NCBI GenBank assembly: GCA_934777505.1
Contig: CAKVNM010000001.1
Coordinates: 248,001-312,000, forward strand
Length of the DNA: 64,000 nt
From: an uncultured Clostridia bacterium
GTDB taxonomy: Bacteria; Bacillota; Clostridia; Christensenellales; UBA1242
Direction of reading: 5' to 3'
The translations under genes were made by a program, and so were the position numbers. The notes beneath the pieces are model-generated. The model had not been told where the DNA came from and did no database searches. It worked only from the letters and a program-made list of their open reading frames with translations. Each line of letters opens with the position of its first letter. Position 1 is the first letter of the stretch. This document shows positions 38,507-47,510 of the stretch, in pieces.

Positions 38507-40456
38507 TTACTTTATCATATCAAGCAATTGCTGTTCGGTGATTGTTTTTATGCCGAGTTTTTGTGCTTTTTCTAGTTTGCTTCCAGCGTTTTCGCCAAGC
38601 AAAACAAAAGTCGTGTTTTTAGAAACTGATGACGATGTTTTTCCGCCATTTTTTTCGATAATCTCGGTGGCTTCATCTCGTGTTAAAGTTGGAAGCGTTC
38701 CTGTCAAAACAAAAGTCATGTTTTCAAGTTTGTTACTTGCAAGTTGCTCGTTGTGTTCTTCAACTTTTATACCCGCTTGTTTTAACCTTTCTAAAATTTG
38801 CATATTGTGTGGCTCTCTAAAAAAGTCAAAAACATTTTGTGCCATGACAAGTCCAAAATCATAAATTTCGTTGATTTGTTCTACGCTTGCATTTTTAATA
38901 TTTTCAAAAGTTTTGAAGTGCTTAACCAAGTCTTTTGACGCCTTTTTGCCGATGTTAGAAATTCCAAGGGCATAGATAAATTTTTGCAACGAAACATTTT
39001 TGCTTTGCTCAATTTGTTTAAAGTAGTTTTCAACTTTTTTGTCTTTAAAATTATCAAGCAAATATAGTTGCTCACTTGTTAAATAGTACAAGTCTGCAAT
39101 AGTCTTTACGCCAAGTTTTTCCCTAAACTGACCGACTGTTTTTTCGCTAATGCCTTCGATATTCATAGCATCACGGCTGGCAAAATGCGTTATTCTGTCG
39201 TCAATTTGCTCTGGACAGAAATAGTTTGGACAGAACAAGTTTGCACCCACTTCCACAAGCGGAGTGTTACAACTTGGACATACTTTTGGTGGTGTGATTT
39301 CCTTGCTACCCGCTTCATCCCTTGCAATTCCTAGTATTTCAGGAATTACTTCGTTGCTACGCCTAACAAAAACATACGAGCCAATTCTAACTCTTTTTCT
39401 AACAATATCGCCATAGTTGTTGAGCGTTGCTTTTTTGACGGTTGCTCCCGCTAGTTCCACGGGGTCGATAATACCAATAGGAGTCAACTTGCCAGTTCTT
39501 CCCACCTGCCACAAAACATCAAGAAGTTTGGTGGAAAGTTCTTGCGCTTCAAACTTGAAAGCGATTGCCCACTTTGGAAATTTGCTTGTAAAGCCAAAAA
39601 TTTCTCTTGCCTTGATGTCGTTGAGTTTTACAACTGCACCGTCAATCAAAAAGTCCAAATCATACTTTTCTTTGTCGATTTTTTGCACTCGCTCTTTGAC
39701 TTTTTCATAGGTGTCGTACACCCAAAAATTTTTGATAGTGTTAAACTTGTTATTCTTTAAGAATTGGTGCATTTCTTCTTGCGTTTTGAACTGCTCGCCT
39801 TCAATATAGTTAACGGAGTAGAATATAACATCAAGATTGCGAGATTTTGTTACTTTTGGGTCAAGATTTCTAATTGCTCCCGCTGCCGCATTTCGAGCGT
39901 TTTTTAGTGGCTCAACTGCCTTTTCGTTGTACTTTTTAAGTTCGCTAAGTTTCATAATCCCTTCGCCTTGCACAACGAGTTCCTTTTTGAAAGGAATGGT
40001 TAGCGGAACAGTCCTGATTGTTTTGACTTGTTCGGTTACATCTTCGCCAACAAATCCATTGCCACGAGTGGCTGCGTTTACGAGTTTGCCGTCTTTATAT
40101 GTGCAACTAATTGTCAAGCCGTCATACTTGTATTCCACAAAAAATGATGCGTTTTTTACTTGATTTTTTATATCCATGCACCAAGAACTTAGCCTATCAT
40201 AAGTGTTGGATTTTTCAAGGCTATAATATGGAACTTTGTGAGTGTACTTTTCAAACTTTGAAAGCGTTTCCCCGCCCACTCTTTGGCTTGGAGAATCTGG
40301 CAAAACTGTGCCTGTTTCTTGCTCTAATTTTAGAAGTTCGTCATACAACTTGTCCCACTCAGCATCGCTGATTGTTGGGTTATCCAAACTATAATAATTG
40401 TAGTTGTGAAAGTTGATTTCTTCCACGAGTGCTTTCATGCGTTCTAGTTTTTCCAT
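38507..40456 (-). CDS. ligA: NAD-dependent DNA ligase
   Basis: A 649-residue replicative ligase. It has an N-terminal Ia domain (HNYNYYSLDNPTISDAEWD), the adenylation domain with catalytic Lys in EYKYDGLTIS, an OB domain, and a zinc finger CPSC ... CPNYFCPEQ. Helix-hairpin-helix repeats follow, and a C-terminal BRCT domain (about 570-649, LENMTFVLTGTLPTLTRDEA). It follows pcrA in the common pcrA-ligA order, with an AGGAG site. It is distinct from the ATP-dependent LigD at 55-57 kb. Confidence 0.98.
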   Translation of the reverse strand: MEKLERMKALVEEINFHNYNYYSLDNPTISDAEWDKLYDELLKLEQETGTVLPDSPSQRVGGETLSKFEKYTHKVPYYSLEKSNTYDRLSSWCMDIKNQVKNASFFVEYKYDGLTISCTYKDGKLVNAATRGNGFVGEDVTEQVKTIRTVPLTIPFKKELVVQGEGIMKLSELKKYNEKAVEPLKNARNAAAGAIRNLDPKVTKSRNLDVIFYSVNYIEGEQFKTQEEMHQFLKNNKFNTIKNFWVYDTYEKVKERVQKIDKEKYDLDFLIDGAVVKLNDIKAREIFGFTSKFPKWAIAFKFEAQELSTKLLDVLWQVGRTGKLTPIGIIDPVELAGATVKKATLNNYGDIVRKRVRIGSYVFVRRSNEVIPEILGIARDEAGSKEITPPKVCPSCNTPLVEVGANLFCPNYFCPEQIDDRITHFASRDAMNIEGISEKTVGQFREKLGVKTIADLYYLTSEQLYLLDNFKDKKVENYFKQIEQSKNVSLQKFIYALGISNIGKKASKDLVKHFKTFENIKNASVEQINEIYDFGLVMAQNVFDFFREPHNMQILERLKQAGIKVEEHNEQLASNKLENMTFVLTGTLPTLTRDEATEIIEKNGGKTSSSVSKNTTFVLLGENAGSKLEKAQKLGIKTITEQQLLDMIK

Positions 40457-40497
40457 GATTACTCCTAGTTAATAATATTGCCCAAAAATTTGGAAAA

Positions 40498-42690
40498 TTA
40501 AATCTTTTTTATTGGTGCAAATTTTGGACTCAAAACCTTGTTGCCAATTTTTTCAAAGTTAACTGTTAAAATATCGCTTGCACTTTGATATGACACAACA
40601 ACGCCTTTGCCAAACTTGCTATGTTCCACTCTATCGCCAACTTTGAACGACTGATGAGCGTTTGGTTTTAGAGTCGACTTACTTGCTGATGCGATTGATG
40701 ACGAGATTGGCTTGGTGTAGTTCATTGAATATGACGAGCCAAAATCGTTACTCTTGTTTTGCGAGAATGAATATTCTTTTACTGGCGAAGTTTTGACTTT
40801 TCCAAAACCCATTTCGCCCAAAAATCTGCTTGGCAAAGTGTAGTTGACTGAACCATACATATATCTTGTGCTGGCGTTTGTCAAATATAATCTTTCCCTT
40901 GCACGGGTGACTGCAACATACATGAGTCTTCGTTCTTCTTCCATGTCGCTTGGGCTGGAACTATCACGAATGATTGGAAAATATCTTTCTTCCAGTCCCA
41001 CAACAAACACGACTTTAAATTCTAGTCCCTTTGCTGAGTGAACTGTTGCAAGAGTTACTGCATTTGTTTCGTCATCAAAAGTATCAATATCACTAATCAA
41101 ACTAACATTTTGCAAGTATTCTTCAAGAGAAATGTTTTCGTTATCTTCTTCAAACTCTTTGATGCTGGCAACAAGTTCGTCAAGGTTTGCCATTCTGTGT
41201 TCGTCTTCGTCTTTTCCAGTGGCATAAACCGCCTCCAAATTGAGAGTTTTGACGATATATTTTACAAGTTCGCTAACTTTGAGTTCTGTGCTTTTTTGTC
41301 TAAAATCGTCAATAACAGATTTGAACTCCTTAAACTTAATTAAGCCTTTGTCACGGACATAGTCGAGTTCGCTAAGCGAGTCAATCGTTTTCATTAAACT
41401 TGTGCCACCGCTAAGGCTGACAAGTTTTGCAATAGTCATATCGCCGATGCTACGCTTTGGAAAGTTTATGATACGATTAAAACTTTCGTTGTCCTGTGGG
41501 TTGATAATAAGTTTGAGATATGCAAGCACATTTTTGATTTCTTGTCTGTCGTAGAATTTAAGACCGCCAAAAACTCTGTATGGAATATCATACATGAGAA
41601 GTTTATCTTCAAACGAACGAGTAAGGGCGTTTAGACGCATCAAAATTGCAATATCTTTATATTCATAGCCAAGATTGTGGGCAAGGTTGTAGATTTCTTG
41701 CACAACAAACTCTGCTTCTTCCCTGTCGCTATACTTGTTGAAATACTGCACTTTTATGCCGTTTTCGTTGTCGGTGAAAAGTGTTTTGTCAATTCTGTTT
41801 TGATTATGCTTGATAACTTTGTTTGCACACTCGATAATATTTTTGGTGCTACGATAGTTTTGTTCTAGTTTATAGAGTGTTGTTCCAGAAAAATCTTTTA
41901 AAAATTTTTGGATATTTGCAACATTTGCTCCACGCCAAGAATAGATTGACTGGTCTTCATCTCCAACGGCAAAAATATTGTTATACTTGCCCGCCAAGAT
42001 TTTTACAAGGTCGTACTGCACTTGGTTGGTGTCCTGAAACTCGTCCACCAAGATATATTTGAACTGATTTTGATATTTTTCTCTAACTTCCTGATTGTTT
42101 TTGAAAAGTTGCAAAGTTTTGATTAAAAGGTCGTCAAAATCAAGAGCGTTGTTTTGCTTCATTGCCTGTTCATAGTCTTGCATGAGTTTTATGTTAGTTT
42201 CAAAGTTAGGTCTAAAACTATTGAGTCCTGCATATTCGTCAAGGCTAAGATTTGCATTTTTGTAGGAACTGATATCGTGAAGCAAATTTTGAAGATAGTC
42301 TTCTTCTTTTAGTTCGTTTGCTTTGATAACTTTTTTTAGCACATTTTTTTTGTCTGTTTCGTCATATATACTAAAATTCCTGTTGTAGCCGTCTAGTTTG
42401 TCGATTTCATATCTCAAAATTCTTGCACAAAACGAATGGAAGGTTTGAGCCCAAATGTAGTCGGCGTTTTGACAGATATTAGCAAGCCTTGCTCTCATTT
42501 CTCCCGCCGCCTTGTTTGTGAAGGTTATGGCAAGAATTTGAACTGGATACGCTAGCCCCCTGTTCAAAATGTTTGCAATTCTTTGCGTTAAAACGCTTGT
42601 TTTTCCGCTTCCAGCACCCGCTAGAACCATGACTGGTCCTTCGGTGTGATTGACTATTTGTTGCTGTAAATCATTAAGTTTGTATTCCAT
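40498..42690 (-). CDS. pcrA: ATP-dependent DNA helicase PcrA/UvrD
   Basis: A 730-residue superfamily 1A helicase that clears Rad51/RecA-type filaments and acts in repair and plasmid replication. Motifs: LAGAGSGKTSVLTQRIAN (Walker A), LVDEFQDTN, GDEDQSIYSWRGAN, LEQNYRSTKNI, TVHSAKGLEFKVVFVVG and VAVTRARERLYL. The Tudor-like C-terminus (VGDRVEHSKFGKGVVVS) contacts RNA polymerase in the family. The start is the ATG at 42690 after GGAG. It heads pcrA-ligA. Confidence 0.97.
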   Translation of the reverse strand: MEYKLNDLQQQIVNHTEGPVMVLAGAGSGKTSVLTQRIANILNRGLAYPVQILAITFTNKAAGEMRARLANICQNADYIWAQTFHSFCARILRYEIDKLDGYNRNFSIYDETDKKNVLKKVIKANELKEEDYLQNLLHDISSYKNANLSLDEYAGLNSFRPNFETNIKLMQDYEQAMKQNNALDFDDLLIKTLQLFKNNQEVREKYQNQFKYILVDEFQDTNQVQYDLVKILAGKYNNIFAVGDEDQSIYSWRGANVANIQKFLKDFSGTTLYKLEQNYRSTKNIIECANKVIKHNQNRIDKTLFTDNENGIKVQYFNKYSDREEAEFVVQEIYNLAHNLGYEYKDIAILMRLNALTRSFEDKLLMYDIPYRVFGGLKFYDRQEIKNVLAYLKLIINPQDNESFNRIINFPKRSIGDMTIAKLVSLSGGTSLMKTIDSLSELDYVRDKGLIKFKEFKSVIDDFRQKSTELKVSELVKYIVKTLNLEAVYATGKDEDEHRMANLDELVASIKEFEEDNENISLEEYLQNVSLISDIDTFDDETNAVTLATVHSAKGLEFKVVFVVGLEERYFPIIRDSSSPSDMEEERRLMYVAVTRARERLYLTNASTRYMYGSVNYTLPSRFLGEMGFGKVKTSPVKEYSFSQNKSNDFGSSYSMNYTKPISSSIASASKSTLKPNAHQSFKVGDRVEHSKFGKGVVVSYQSASDILTVNFEKIGNKVLSPKFAPIKKI

Positions 42691-42858
42691 TAAAAAACTC
42701 CATAGGTTAAAATTCTTTTTCAAACAAAACACAAAAGTTTGCACGAATAAAATAACTAATAGAGTATATCATATTACAAATTTTTGGCAAAGTTTTTGAG
42801 TTACTATAAAAATAAAATTAATATCAAAATTTTTGAAAGAGAAAAAAATTTTTAAAGT

Positions 42859-42892
42859 TTGACAAACAAAAAAAATTGTGATAATATATCAC
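42859..42892 (+). promoter_or_regulatory. Promoter with palindrome over the -10, upstream of the 103-aa gene
   Basis: TTGACA (42859-42864), 17 nt ending TGA, TAATAT (42882-42887). The inverted repeat GTGATA-ATA-TATCAC (42878-42892) spans the -10, a likely operator. Confidence 0.7.
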
Positions 42893-42918
42893 ATATAAAC
42901 AAAAAAGAGGTGCTGACT

Positions 42919-43230
42919 ATGGACAAATTAGTAGTTTTGAGATTGAATTTATCGGTTAAAGAATATGATGCTAGTTTGAAACTTAGAGATAAAATTGACG
43001 ACTTTGCAACAGCAGTTAACGACAGACTTTGCGACAAGTTTAACGAAGAAATTTTGTTTGATTCAAAGTTTGATAACGAAAACGGCACACTTGTTTTCAC
43101 TATTGACTCTCCAAAGGCTCTTAACGAAACTTGCAAAACTATCGACAAACTCTTGAAAGATAAAAAGTTTACAAGCCTAGCAAACAGAAAGGTAGAACTT
43201 GATGAACAATCTTCTTGCCAAATAATTTAA
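42919..43230 (+). CDS. Hypothetical 103-aa protein
   Basis: Not recognised. The start is the ATG at 42919 (MDKLVVLRLNLSVKEYDASL) after AGAGGTG; the longer frame runs into the promoter. It has 103 residues, alpha/beta, acidic/basic mixed, without membrane segments: a first half resembling a beta-strand-helix unit and a second with TLVFTIDSPKALNETCKTID. It is a single-gene unit with a palindromic operator-like promoter and a strong terminator, so it is probably regulated. Confidence 0.72.
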   Translation: MDKLVVLRLNLSVKEYDASLKLRDKIDDFATAVNDRLCDKFNEEILFDSKFDNENGTLVFTIDSPKALNETCKTIDKLLKDKKFTSLANRKVELDEQSSCQII

Positions 43231-43240
43231 TGGCGAAAAC

Positions 43241-43270
43241 AAAAACGGTCAAATTTTGACCGTTTTTTTT
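43241..43270 (+). terminator. Terminator of the 103-aa gene
   Basis: AAACGGTCAAATTTTGACCGTTT stem followed by T-run. Confidence 0.88.
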
Positions 43271-43430
43271 GTGTGTTTATTTAATTTTTTATGAAAATGA
43301 TATTCCTATTCTTTTCGTAAAAGTTGCGTGATATTAAGTAATGTTGCACTTAACAAAGTGATAAATGATATCAATCTTTTTAAGTGGCAAATTTTTAGCA
43401 CAACTTTTCATAATAGATTAAACAATCAAA

Positions 43431-44399
43431 CTATACTGCACTAAAATTTTTACTTTTGATTCTTTCCAATTTTTTTGCTTGCTTTGCTTGTTTTTTGACA
43501 AGTTTTTTTTCAAGTTTTTGTTGTTTTTTAATCTGCTTTTTGGTTAGTGGTTTTTCTGGCAAAACATAGTTTTGTTTTAGCACATCAACATCAAGAAGGT
43601 GTCTTTTGATTTGCTTGATGCTTCTTGCGTAGTACAAGCCATCGCAAATTCTTTCGTCAATAACAACGCCGATTTGCAACACTTTGGCTAGTTCAATTCC
43701 AGTGCCGTCTTTGTTAGCAACTGGTTTTACAACTTCCTTGCCCATTCCAGCAAACATTCCCGTTGTTCCAAGGTCGTAGAGATGATGATAAACATATTCG
43801 GTTGAAATGCTTTTCATATTGGTCAAAAAGCAACTTGTGTGGAAAGGACTAATGCTGATAACTTTTTTTGGAAGCATTCCGTGCCTGTCCAAAAATCTAA
43901 CAAGTCGCATTGCCATTTTTAGCAAGAAAGGTGGACATTTTAAAAGCATTTTTGCAAATCTATCAGTATCGTTTTCCTTATCGTTTCCCTTGTTGAGTTT
44001 TATGGCTTCGTCAATCTTTTGCTTGACTTCATAGATATTTTCTTCGCCCGTAAATTCAAGTTTTACGGTGGTTTCGTCTGCTCCGTCCCTTAGTGATTTT
44101 TTTACTGTGAACGCAACAAAAATGCCTTTGCGGTCATAGATTCTGGTGTTCATTGTAAAACGATTGAGCCAAGGTCTTTCGGCGTACATTCTAACAATCG
44201 CTGCAATAACGATGTCCATATACGAAAACTCGTGTCCATTTTTTCGTTCTTCTTCGATAAACCTGTCGATTTCATCACATCTAATCTCCAGTTTATAGTT
44301 GACCATTGCGTCATACCTGTGTGGCATGATTGCACTCGTGACCCTTAAAATCGGGTCTATATCTTTTGCGACTTTTCCATCACTTCTTCTACCAAACAT
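43431..44399 (-). CDS. Chloramphenicol-acetyltransferase-like / 2-oxoacid dehydrogenase E2-like acyltransferase
   Basis: A 322-residue protein of the CoA-dependent acyltransferase superfamily without lipoyl or E1/E3-binding domains. It starts at 44399 (MFGRRSDGKVAKDIDP) because AGGAG lies just upstream, inside the longer frame. Family pattern: RPWLNRFTMNTRIYDR, FVAFTVKKSL, HGMLPKKVISISPFHTSCFLTN, YHHLYDLGTTGMF and the near-motif VVIDERICDGLYYA. The classical catalytic His of HxxxDG reads Glu or Ile here (DERICDG), so activity is uncertain. The Lys-rich C-terminal tail is odd. The promoter TTGACA-N18-TATAAA lies upstream. Confidence 0.8.
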   Translation of the reverse strand: MFGRRSDGKVAKDIDPILRVTSAIMPHRYDAMVNYKLEIRCDEIDRFIEEERKNGHEFSYMDIVIAAIVRMYAERPWLNRFTMNTRIYDRKGIFVAFTVKKSLRDGADETTVKLEFTGEENIYEVKQKIDEAIKLNKGNDKENDTDRFAKMLLKCPPFLLKMAMRLVRFLDRHGMLPKKVISISPFHTSCFLTNMKSISTEYVYHHLYDLGTTGMFAGMGKEVVKPVANKDGTGIELAKVLQIGVVIDERICDGLYYARSIKQIKRHLLDVDVLKQNYVLPEKPLTKKQIKKQQKLEKKLVKKQAKQAKKLERIKSKNFSAV

Positions 44400-44508
44400 A
44401 TATTCTCCTAAGATTGCCATGTGGCAAACAATAGTTACTTTATATCATAAAATGCAGTACCGTGTCAACTTAAAATTTTTGAGCCATAGTTATAGGAAAA
44501 TTTTACAA

Positions 44509-44532
44509 AAAAAATCTTGGGCTTAGCCAAGA
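44509..44532 (-). terminator. Terminator of the Smr gene
   Basis: CTTGG-CTAAGC-CCAAG stem overlapping the stop codon, then T8 on the minus strand. Confidence 0.7.
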
Positions 44533-44879
44533 CGATTTTTTAAAAACACCAGCGTAATCCCGCTGTTATAGCACCTAACATCAGGACTTAGCAAAAGTTC
44601 GGGAAAGTTTTTTACGATGTCAAACTGTTCAATAACGGCATCGCCAAACTTTTCGCCAGCAACAAAATCCAAAATTTTTCCAGTTTTTTTTAAAGTTTTG
44701 AGCCTATCATGTAGGAGCGATTTTATCTCTCCACCCTTGCCGTGAGAGCCGTAGCCATGAATGACTTTGATGAGTCCATATTCGCTACCCGTCAGTGCTT
44801 CGATTTCAATTTCCAAATTAGCAACCGCAACATCAGCTGGTGGCATATCTTGTTTTATGTTTAGTTCTTTGATTTTCAT
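44523..44879 (-). CDS. Smr-domain protein
   Basis: A 118-residue stand-alone Smr domain. The start is the ATG at 44879 (MKIKELNIKQDMPPADVAV), as the upstream extension is Lys/Asn/Ile-rich AT sequence. The core reads LIKVIHGYGSHGKGGEIKSLLHDRL, the Smr signature HGxGxGxL-like segment, followed by a conserved Phe/Gly region and GITLVFL. Smr domains are nucleases or RNA-binding units linked to ribosome collision and repair. There is no MutS2 part here. It is a single gene, with only a weak ribosome binding site. Confidence 0.85.
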   Translation of the reverse strand: MKIKELNIKQDMPPADVAVANLEIEIEALTGSEYGLIKVIHGYGSHGKGGEIKSLLHDRLKTLKKTGKILDFVAGEKFGDAVIEQFDIVKNFPELLLSPDVRCYNSGITLVFLKNRLG

Positions 44880-45229
44880 ATTTTTCTCTTTTTGATTAAT
44901 AATTTTTTTTATATTTAATTTTTTGTTTATTTTTATTGTCAACTTCGATTTATTTAGGTTTTGATTAATTCAGTTTTTAGTTTATAGTTTGTAGTTTTTA
45001 GTTTATAATTTTAAGTTATTTTGTAAAAACTTGCTACTTACTAATATGATATTATTTTTGCGAGATTTTTTATTTATCATGTTGAGTGATTGTTAATACA
45101 CTTAATTTAGGTTGTTGATTGATTTTTTGTAAGGTTAATTTCTATATTTATAGGGCTAAATTATATAGTTGATTTTATATGCAAAGATATTTTGATATGT
45201 TGTATGCGTGTTTTGATATGCGTGCATAA
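44880..45229. other. AT-rich intergenic region with a heptamer array
   Basis: About 350 bases with no gene. It contains the seven-base tandem array at 44971-45012 and short GATATG(T/C)-type repeats near 45190-45225. I see no clear promoter. Confidence 0.5.
44971..45012. repeat. Tandem heptamer array (6 units of about 7 bp)
   Basis: Units read CAGTTTT, TAGTTTA, TAGTTTG, TAGTTTT, TAGTTTA, TAATTTT without gaps. Confidence 0.8.
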
Positions 45230-45811
45230 TTATACATTATTTAGTATTTTTATAAAATTTTCCAAATCGTCTTTTTTGATAACAGTAACAAATTTTGAGC
45301 CATATTTTTTGGTCTTCAATTCTATAATATTATTTTGAACAAGACTAAGTTTGCTTTGATCATGTTCCCAGTAAATTTTGCCGTCATAGTTAAGCAAATC
45401 GTACTTATTAATCAGTTTGATTGCCTTTTCCGCAAAGTCGCTAGCATAAGGTGGGTCGATAAAAATAACATCTAATTTTTCGTTTTGCTTTGACAAATTT
45501 GCAAGGGCTTCGGCGTAGTCCAAATTTAGAACAACAGCGTTATTTGATTCAACAAGTTTTAGATTGCTTTTAATCAAATTTATGCTAGTTTTATTGCTAT
45601 CAACAAAGTAGACTTTTTTTGCATTTCGGCTGATTGCTTCAATTCCAACCGCCCCAGTCCCAGAAAATAAGTCCAAAAATATGCAATTTTGCACATCATT
45701 TCCAATAATATTAAAAATCGCTCCACGAACCAAATCACTTGTTGGACGAGTTGTGGAGAGTTCAAATTCTTTTAAAATCTTTCCCTTAAATTTTCCCGCA
45801 ATAATTCTCAT
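45230..45811 (-). CDS. rsmD: 16S rRNA (guanine-966-N2)-methyltransferase RsmD
   Basis: A 193-residue SAM-dependent methyltransferase that modifies G966 in 16S rRNA. It starts MRIIAGKFKGKIL, has RPTSDLVRGAIFNI, the SAM-binding FLDLFSGTGAVGIEAISR and the catalytic FIDPPYASD. TATAAT ends 6 nt before the ATG, and no Shine-Dalgarno site is present, so a leaderless mRNA is predicted. Its promoter overlaps the end of alr, which ends 12 nt upstream. Confidence 0.96.
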   Translation of the reverse strand: MRIIAGKFKGKILKEFELSTTRPTSDLVRGAIFNIIGNDVQNCIFLDLFSGTGAVGIEAISRNAKKVYFVDSNKTSINLIKSNLKLVESNNAVVLNLDYAEALANLSKQNEKLDVIFIDPPYASDFAEKAIKLINKYDLLNYDGKIYWEHDQSKLSLVQNNIIELKTKKYGSKFVTVIKKDDLENFIKILNNV

Positions 45812-45817
45812 AAATTT

Positions 45818-45847
45818 ATTATATCACACATCAAAACTCTGTGGCAA
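45818..45847 (-). promoter_or_regulatory. rsmD promoter, leaderless geometry, inside alr 3' end
   Basis: TTGCCA (45842-45847), 18 nt ending TGA, TATAAT (45818-45823), then 6 nt to the ATG at 45811. Confidence 0.75.
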
Positions 45848-46936
45848 TAATTTTGAACACACAATATAGTTCATGCGGTCTTTTTTAAAGTTGGTTAAAA
45901 TTTCGTAGTTGATTGTGTGAGTTACTTTTGCCATAAAATTTGCGTCTATATTTTTATCGCCACTTTGACCAATGATTGTGACTTTGTCACCCACCTTGCA
46001 ATCAATGTGAGTCACATCACACATAAACAAATCCATACACACATTGCCGACTATTTTTGCATAATTATGCATAATTATAACTTTACCACCATTGCTATTT
46101 GCTCGCAAAAAACCGTCCGCATAGCCAAGACTTACTGTGGCAACTTTCATACTTTGTGGTGCTACAAAATTGCTCCCGTAACCAACAGTTTCACCTTTTT
46201 TAATTCGCACTATATTCACTATTGTTGCATTAATTTTTAACGCTGGCAAAAGTTTGAATGGTGCAGTTAAATCCAGATAGCCATACATCATGTTGCCAAG
46301 CCGAACCATATCAAAAACATACTTTCTATCTAAAAATCCCGCATTGCTAGCACTTGCGTGAACGATAATATTTTTTGTATCTATTTCACTTAAAAATTCG
46401 CAAAATTTAGCATATTGTTTTTCCGTTTTTTCCCTATTTGTACTGTCAAAGTAATGAGTATAAATCCCTTCCAAAACAATATTTTGACTTTGATTGATAT
46501 ACTCGCAAATCTTCTTAAAAACCTTTATGTTAGATATGCCCAACCTATTCATACCTGTGTTAATTTTAAGATGCACTCTAACTTGTTTATTTAGGCGTTT
46601 CGCCACCTTTTCAAGCCTTTTAAGATAGTCCAAACTTGACACGCTAAGGCTAATATTTTGCCTAATAATTTCAGCAAAACTATCACTATTAATCATGTTT
46701 AAAACAAGAATTGGCTTTGACGAAACACGGCGAGTTTTAAGTGCCTCAAACTCGTCCGCAACACCAAAAAAATCAACGGTATTCATTATGCCTTTAACCA
46801 CGCCTTCTATACCGTGGCCGTAAGCGTCAGCCTTGACAATTGCACAGATTTTCACACCATTAAAAAAGCATTTGTAATTCAAAATATTTTGCCGAATATT
46901 GCCAGTATAAACTATAAAATCATTGAGTGAACGCAT
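45824..46936 (-). CDS. alr: Alanine racemase
   Basis: A 370-residue PLP enzyme that makes D-alanine for peptidoglycan. The PLP-lysine motif is CAIVKADAYGHGIEGV (about 31-46), with INTGMNRLGI, HASASNAGFL, VRLGNMMYGYL and the second-base Tyr in GETVGYGSNF. The C-terminal beta domain includes GNVCMDLFMCDVT. The ATG at 46936 has no Shine-Dalgarno site. A weak TTGTCA-N16-CATAAA box ends 8 nt before it, so a leaderless transcript is possible. Divergent from the gtrA-like gene. Confidence 0.96.
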   Translation of the reverse strand: MRSLNDFIVYTGNIRQNILNYKCFFNGVKICAIVKADAYGHGIEGVVKGIMNTVDFFGVADEFEALKTRRVSSKPILVLNMINSDSFAEIIRQNISLSVSSLDYLKRLEKVAKRLNKQVRVHLKINTGMNRLGISNIKVFKKICEYINQSQNIVLEGIYTHYFDSTNREKTEKQYAKFCEFLSEIDTKNIIVHASASNAGFLDRKYVFDMVRLGNMMYGYLDLTAPFKLLPALKINATIVNIVRIKKGETVGYGSNFVAPQSMKVATVSLGYADGFLRANSNGGKVIIMHNYAKIVGNVCMDLFMCDVTHIDCKVGDKVTIIGQSGDKNIDANFMAKVTHTINYEILTNFKKDRMNYIVCSKLLPQSFDV

Positions 46937-46985
46937 ATAAAATATTTATGAAGTTTATCAAAAATATGACAACAAATTTATCTTA

Positions 46986-47014
46986 TTGACATATGGCAGA
47001 TTTTTCGATATAAT
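46986..47014 (+). promoter_or_regulatory. Perfect-consensus promoter of the GtrA-like gene
   Basis: TTGACA (46986-46991), 17 nt, TATAAT (47009-47014), then 10 nt to the ATG: a predicted leader of only about 4 nt without a Shine-Dalgarno site. Confidence 0.85.
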
Positions 47015-47024
47015 TAAAATTAGT

Positions 47025-47510
47025 ATGGAAAACGAAAATATTGAAATAAAAGAAAATGAAAATCAAAATTTGACCGAAGAAGTCAAACTAACAAAAAAGC
47101 AAAGTTTTATGCAGTTTGTAAAATTTCTTGGCTTCTCACTCTCTGCGGGCATTATTCAGTTTGGCTCGTTTGAACTCATGTATGATGTGTGTGGCTGGAA
47201 ATCTTGGTGGGCAACCTATCTTATAAGCCTTGTGCTTTCGGTTTTGTGGAATTTCACATTCAACCGCAAATTCACATTTAAGTCAGCAAGCAACATTCCA
47301 CTTGCCATGGGACTCGTGCTAATCTATTACTGTGCGTTTACGCCAATCAGCGTGTTTGGTGGACGAGCATTGGAAGGTATCGGCTGGAATGGTACTCTCG
47401 TGACGGTTTTAATGATGATTTTAAACTTTGCAACCGAATTTGTATGGGACAAGTTTGTGGTATTCAACGAAAAATTCACAAACAAGTTACTAAAAAAGAA
47501 AAGCAACTAA
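47025..47510 (+). CDS. GtrA-like membrane protein
   Basis: A 161-residue protein with four membrane helices, typical of the GtrA family that moves polyprenyl-linked sugars across the membrane. A short charged N-terminus (MENENIEIKENENQNL) precedes FVKFLGFSLSAGIIQFGSFEL, LISLVLSVLWNFTFNRKFTF (the conserved WNF-NRKFTF signature), then two more helices and FVWDKFVVFNEKF. The TTG at 46986 is the promoter -35, so the start is 47025. Convergent with the DUF421 gene, overlapping by 4 bp. Confidence 0.9.
   Translation: MENENIEIKENENQNLTEEVKLTKKQSFMQFVKFLGFSLSAGIIQFGSFELMYDVCGWKSWWATYLISLVLSVLWNFTFNRKFTFKSASNIPLAMGLVLIYYCAFTPISVFGGRALEGIGWNGTLVTVLMMILNFATEFVWDKFVVFNEKFTNKLLKKKSN

Noticed and set aside
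44971..45012. Heptamer array as a replication origin or DnaA-trio element
   Set aside because: No DnaA box (TTATNCACA-like) or dnaA/dnaN gene is nearby.
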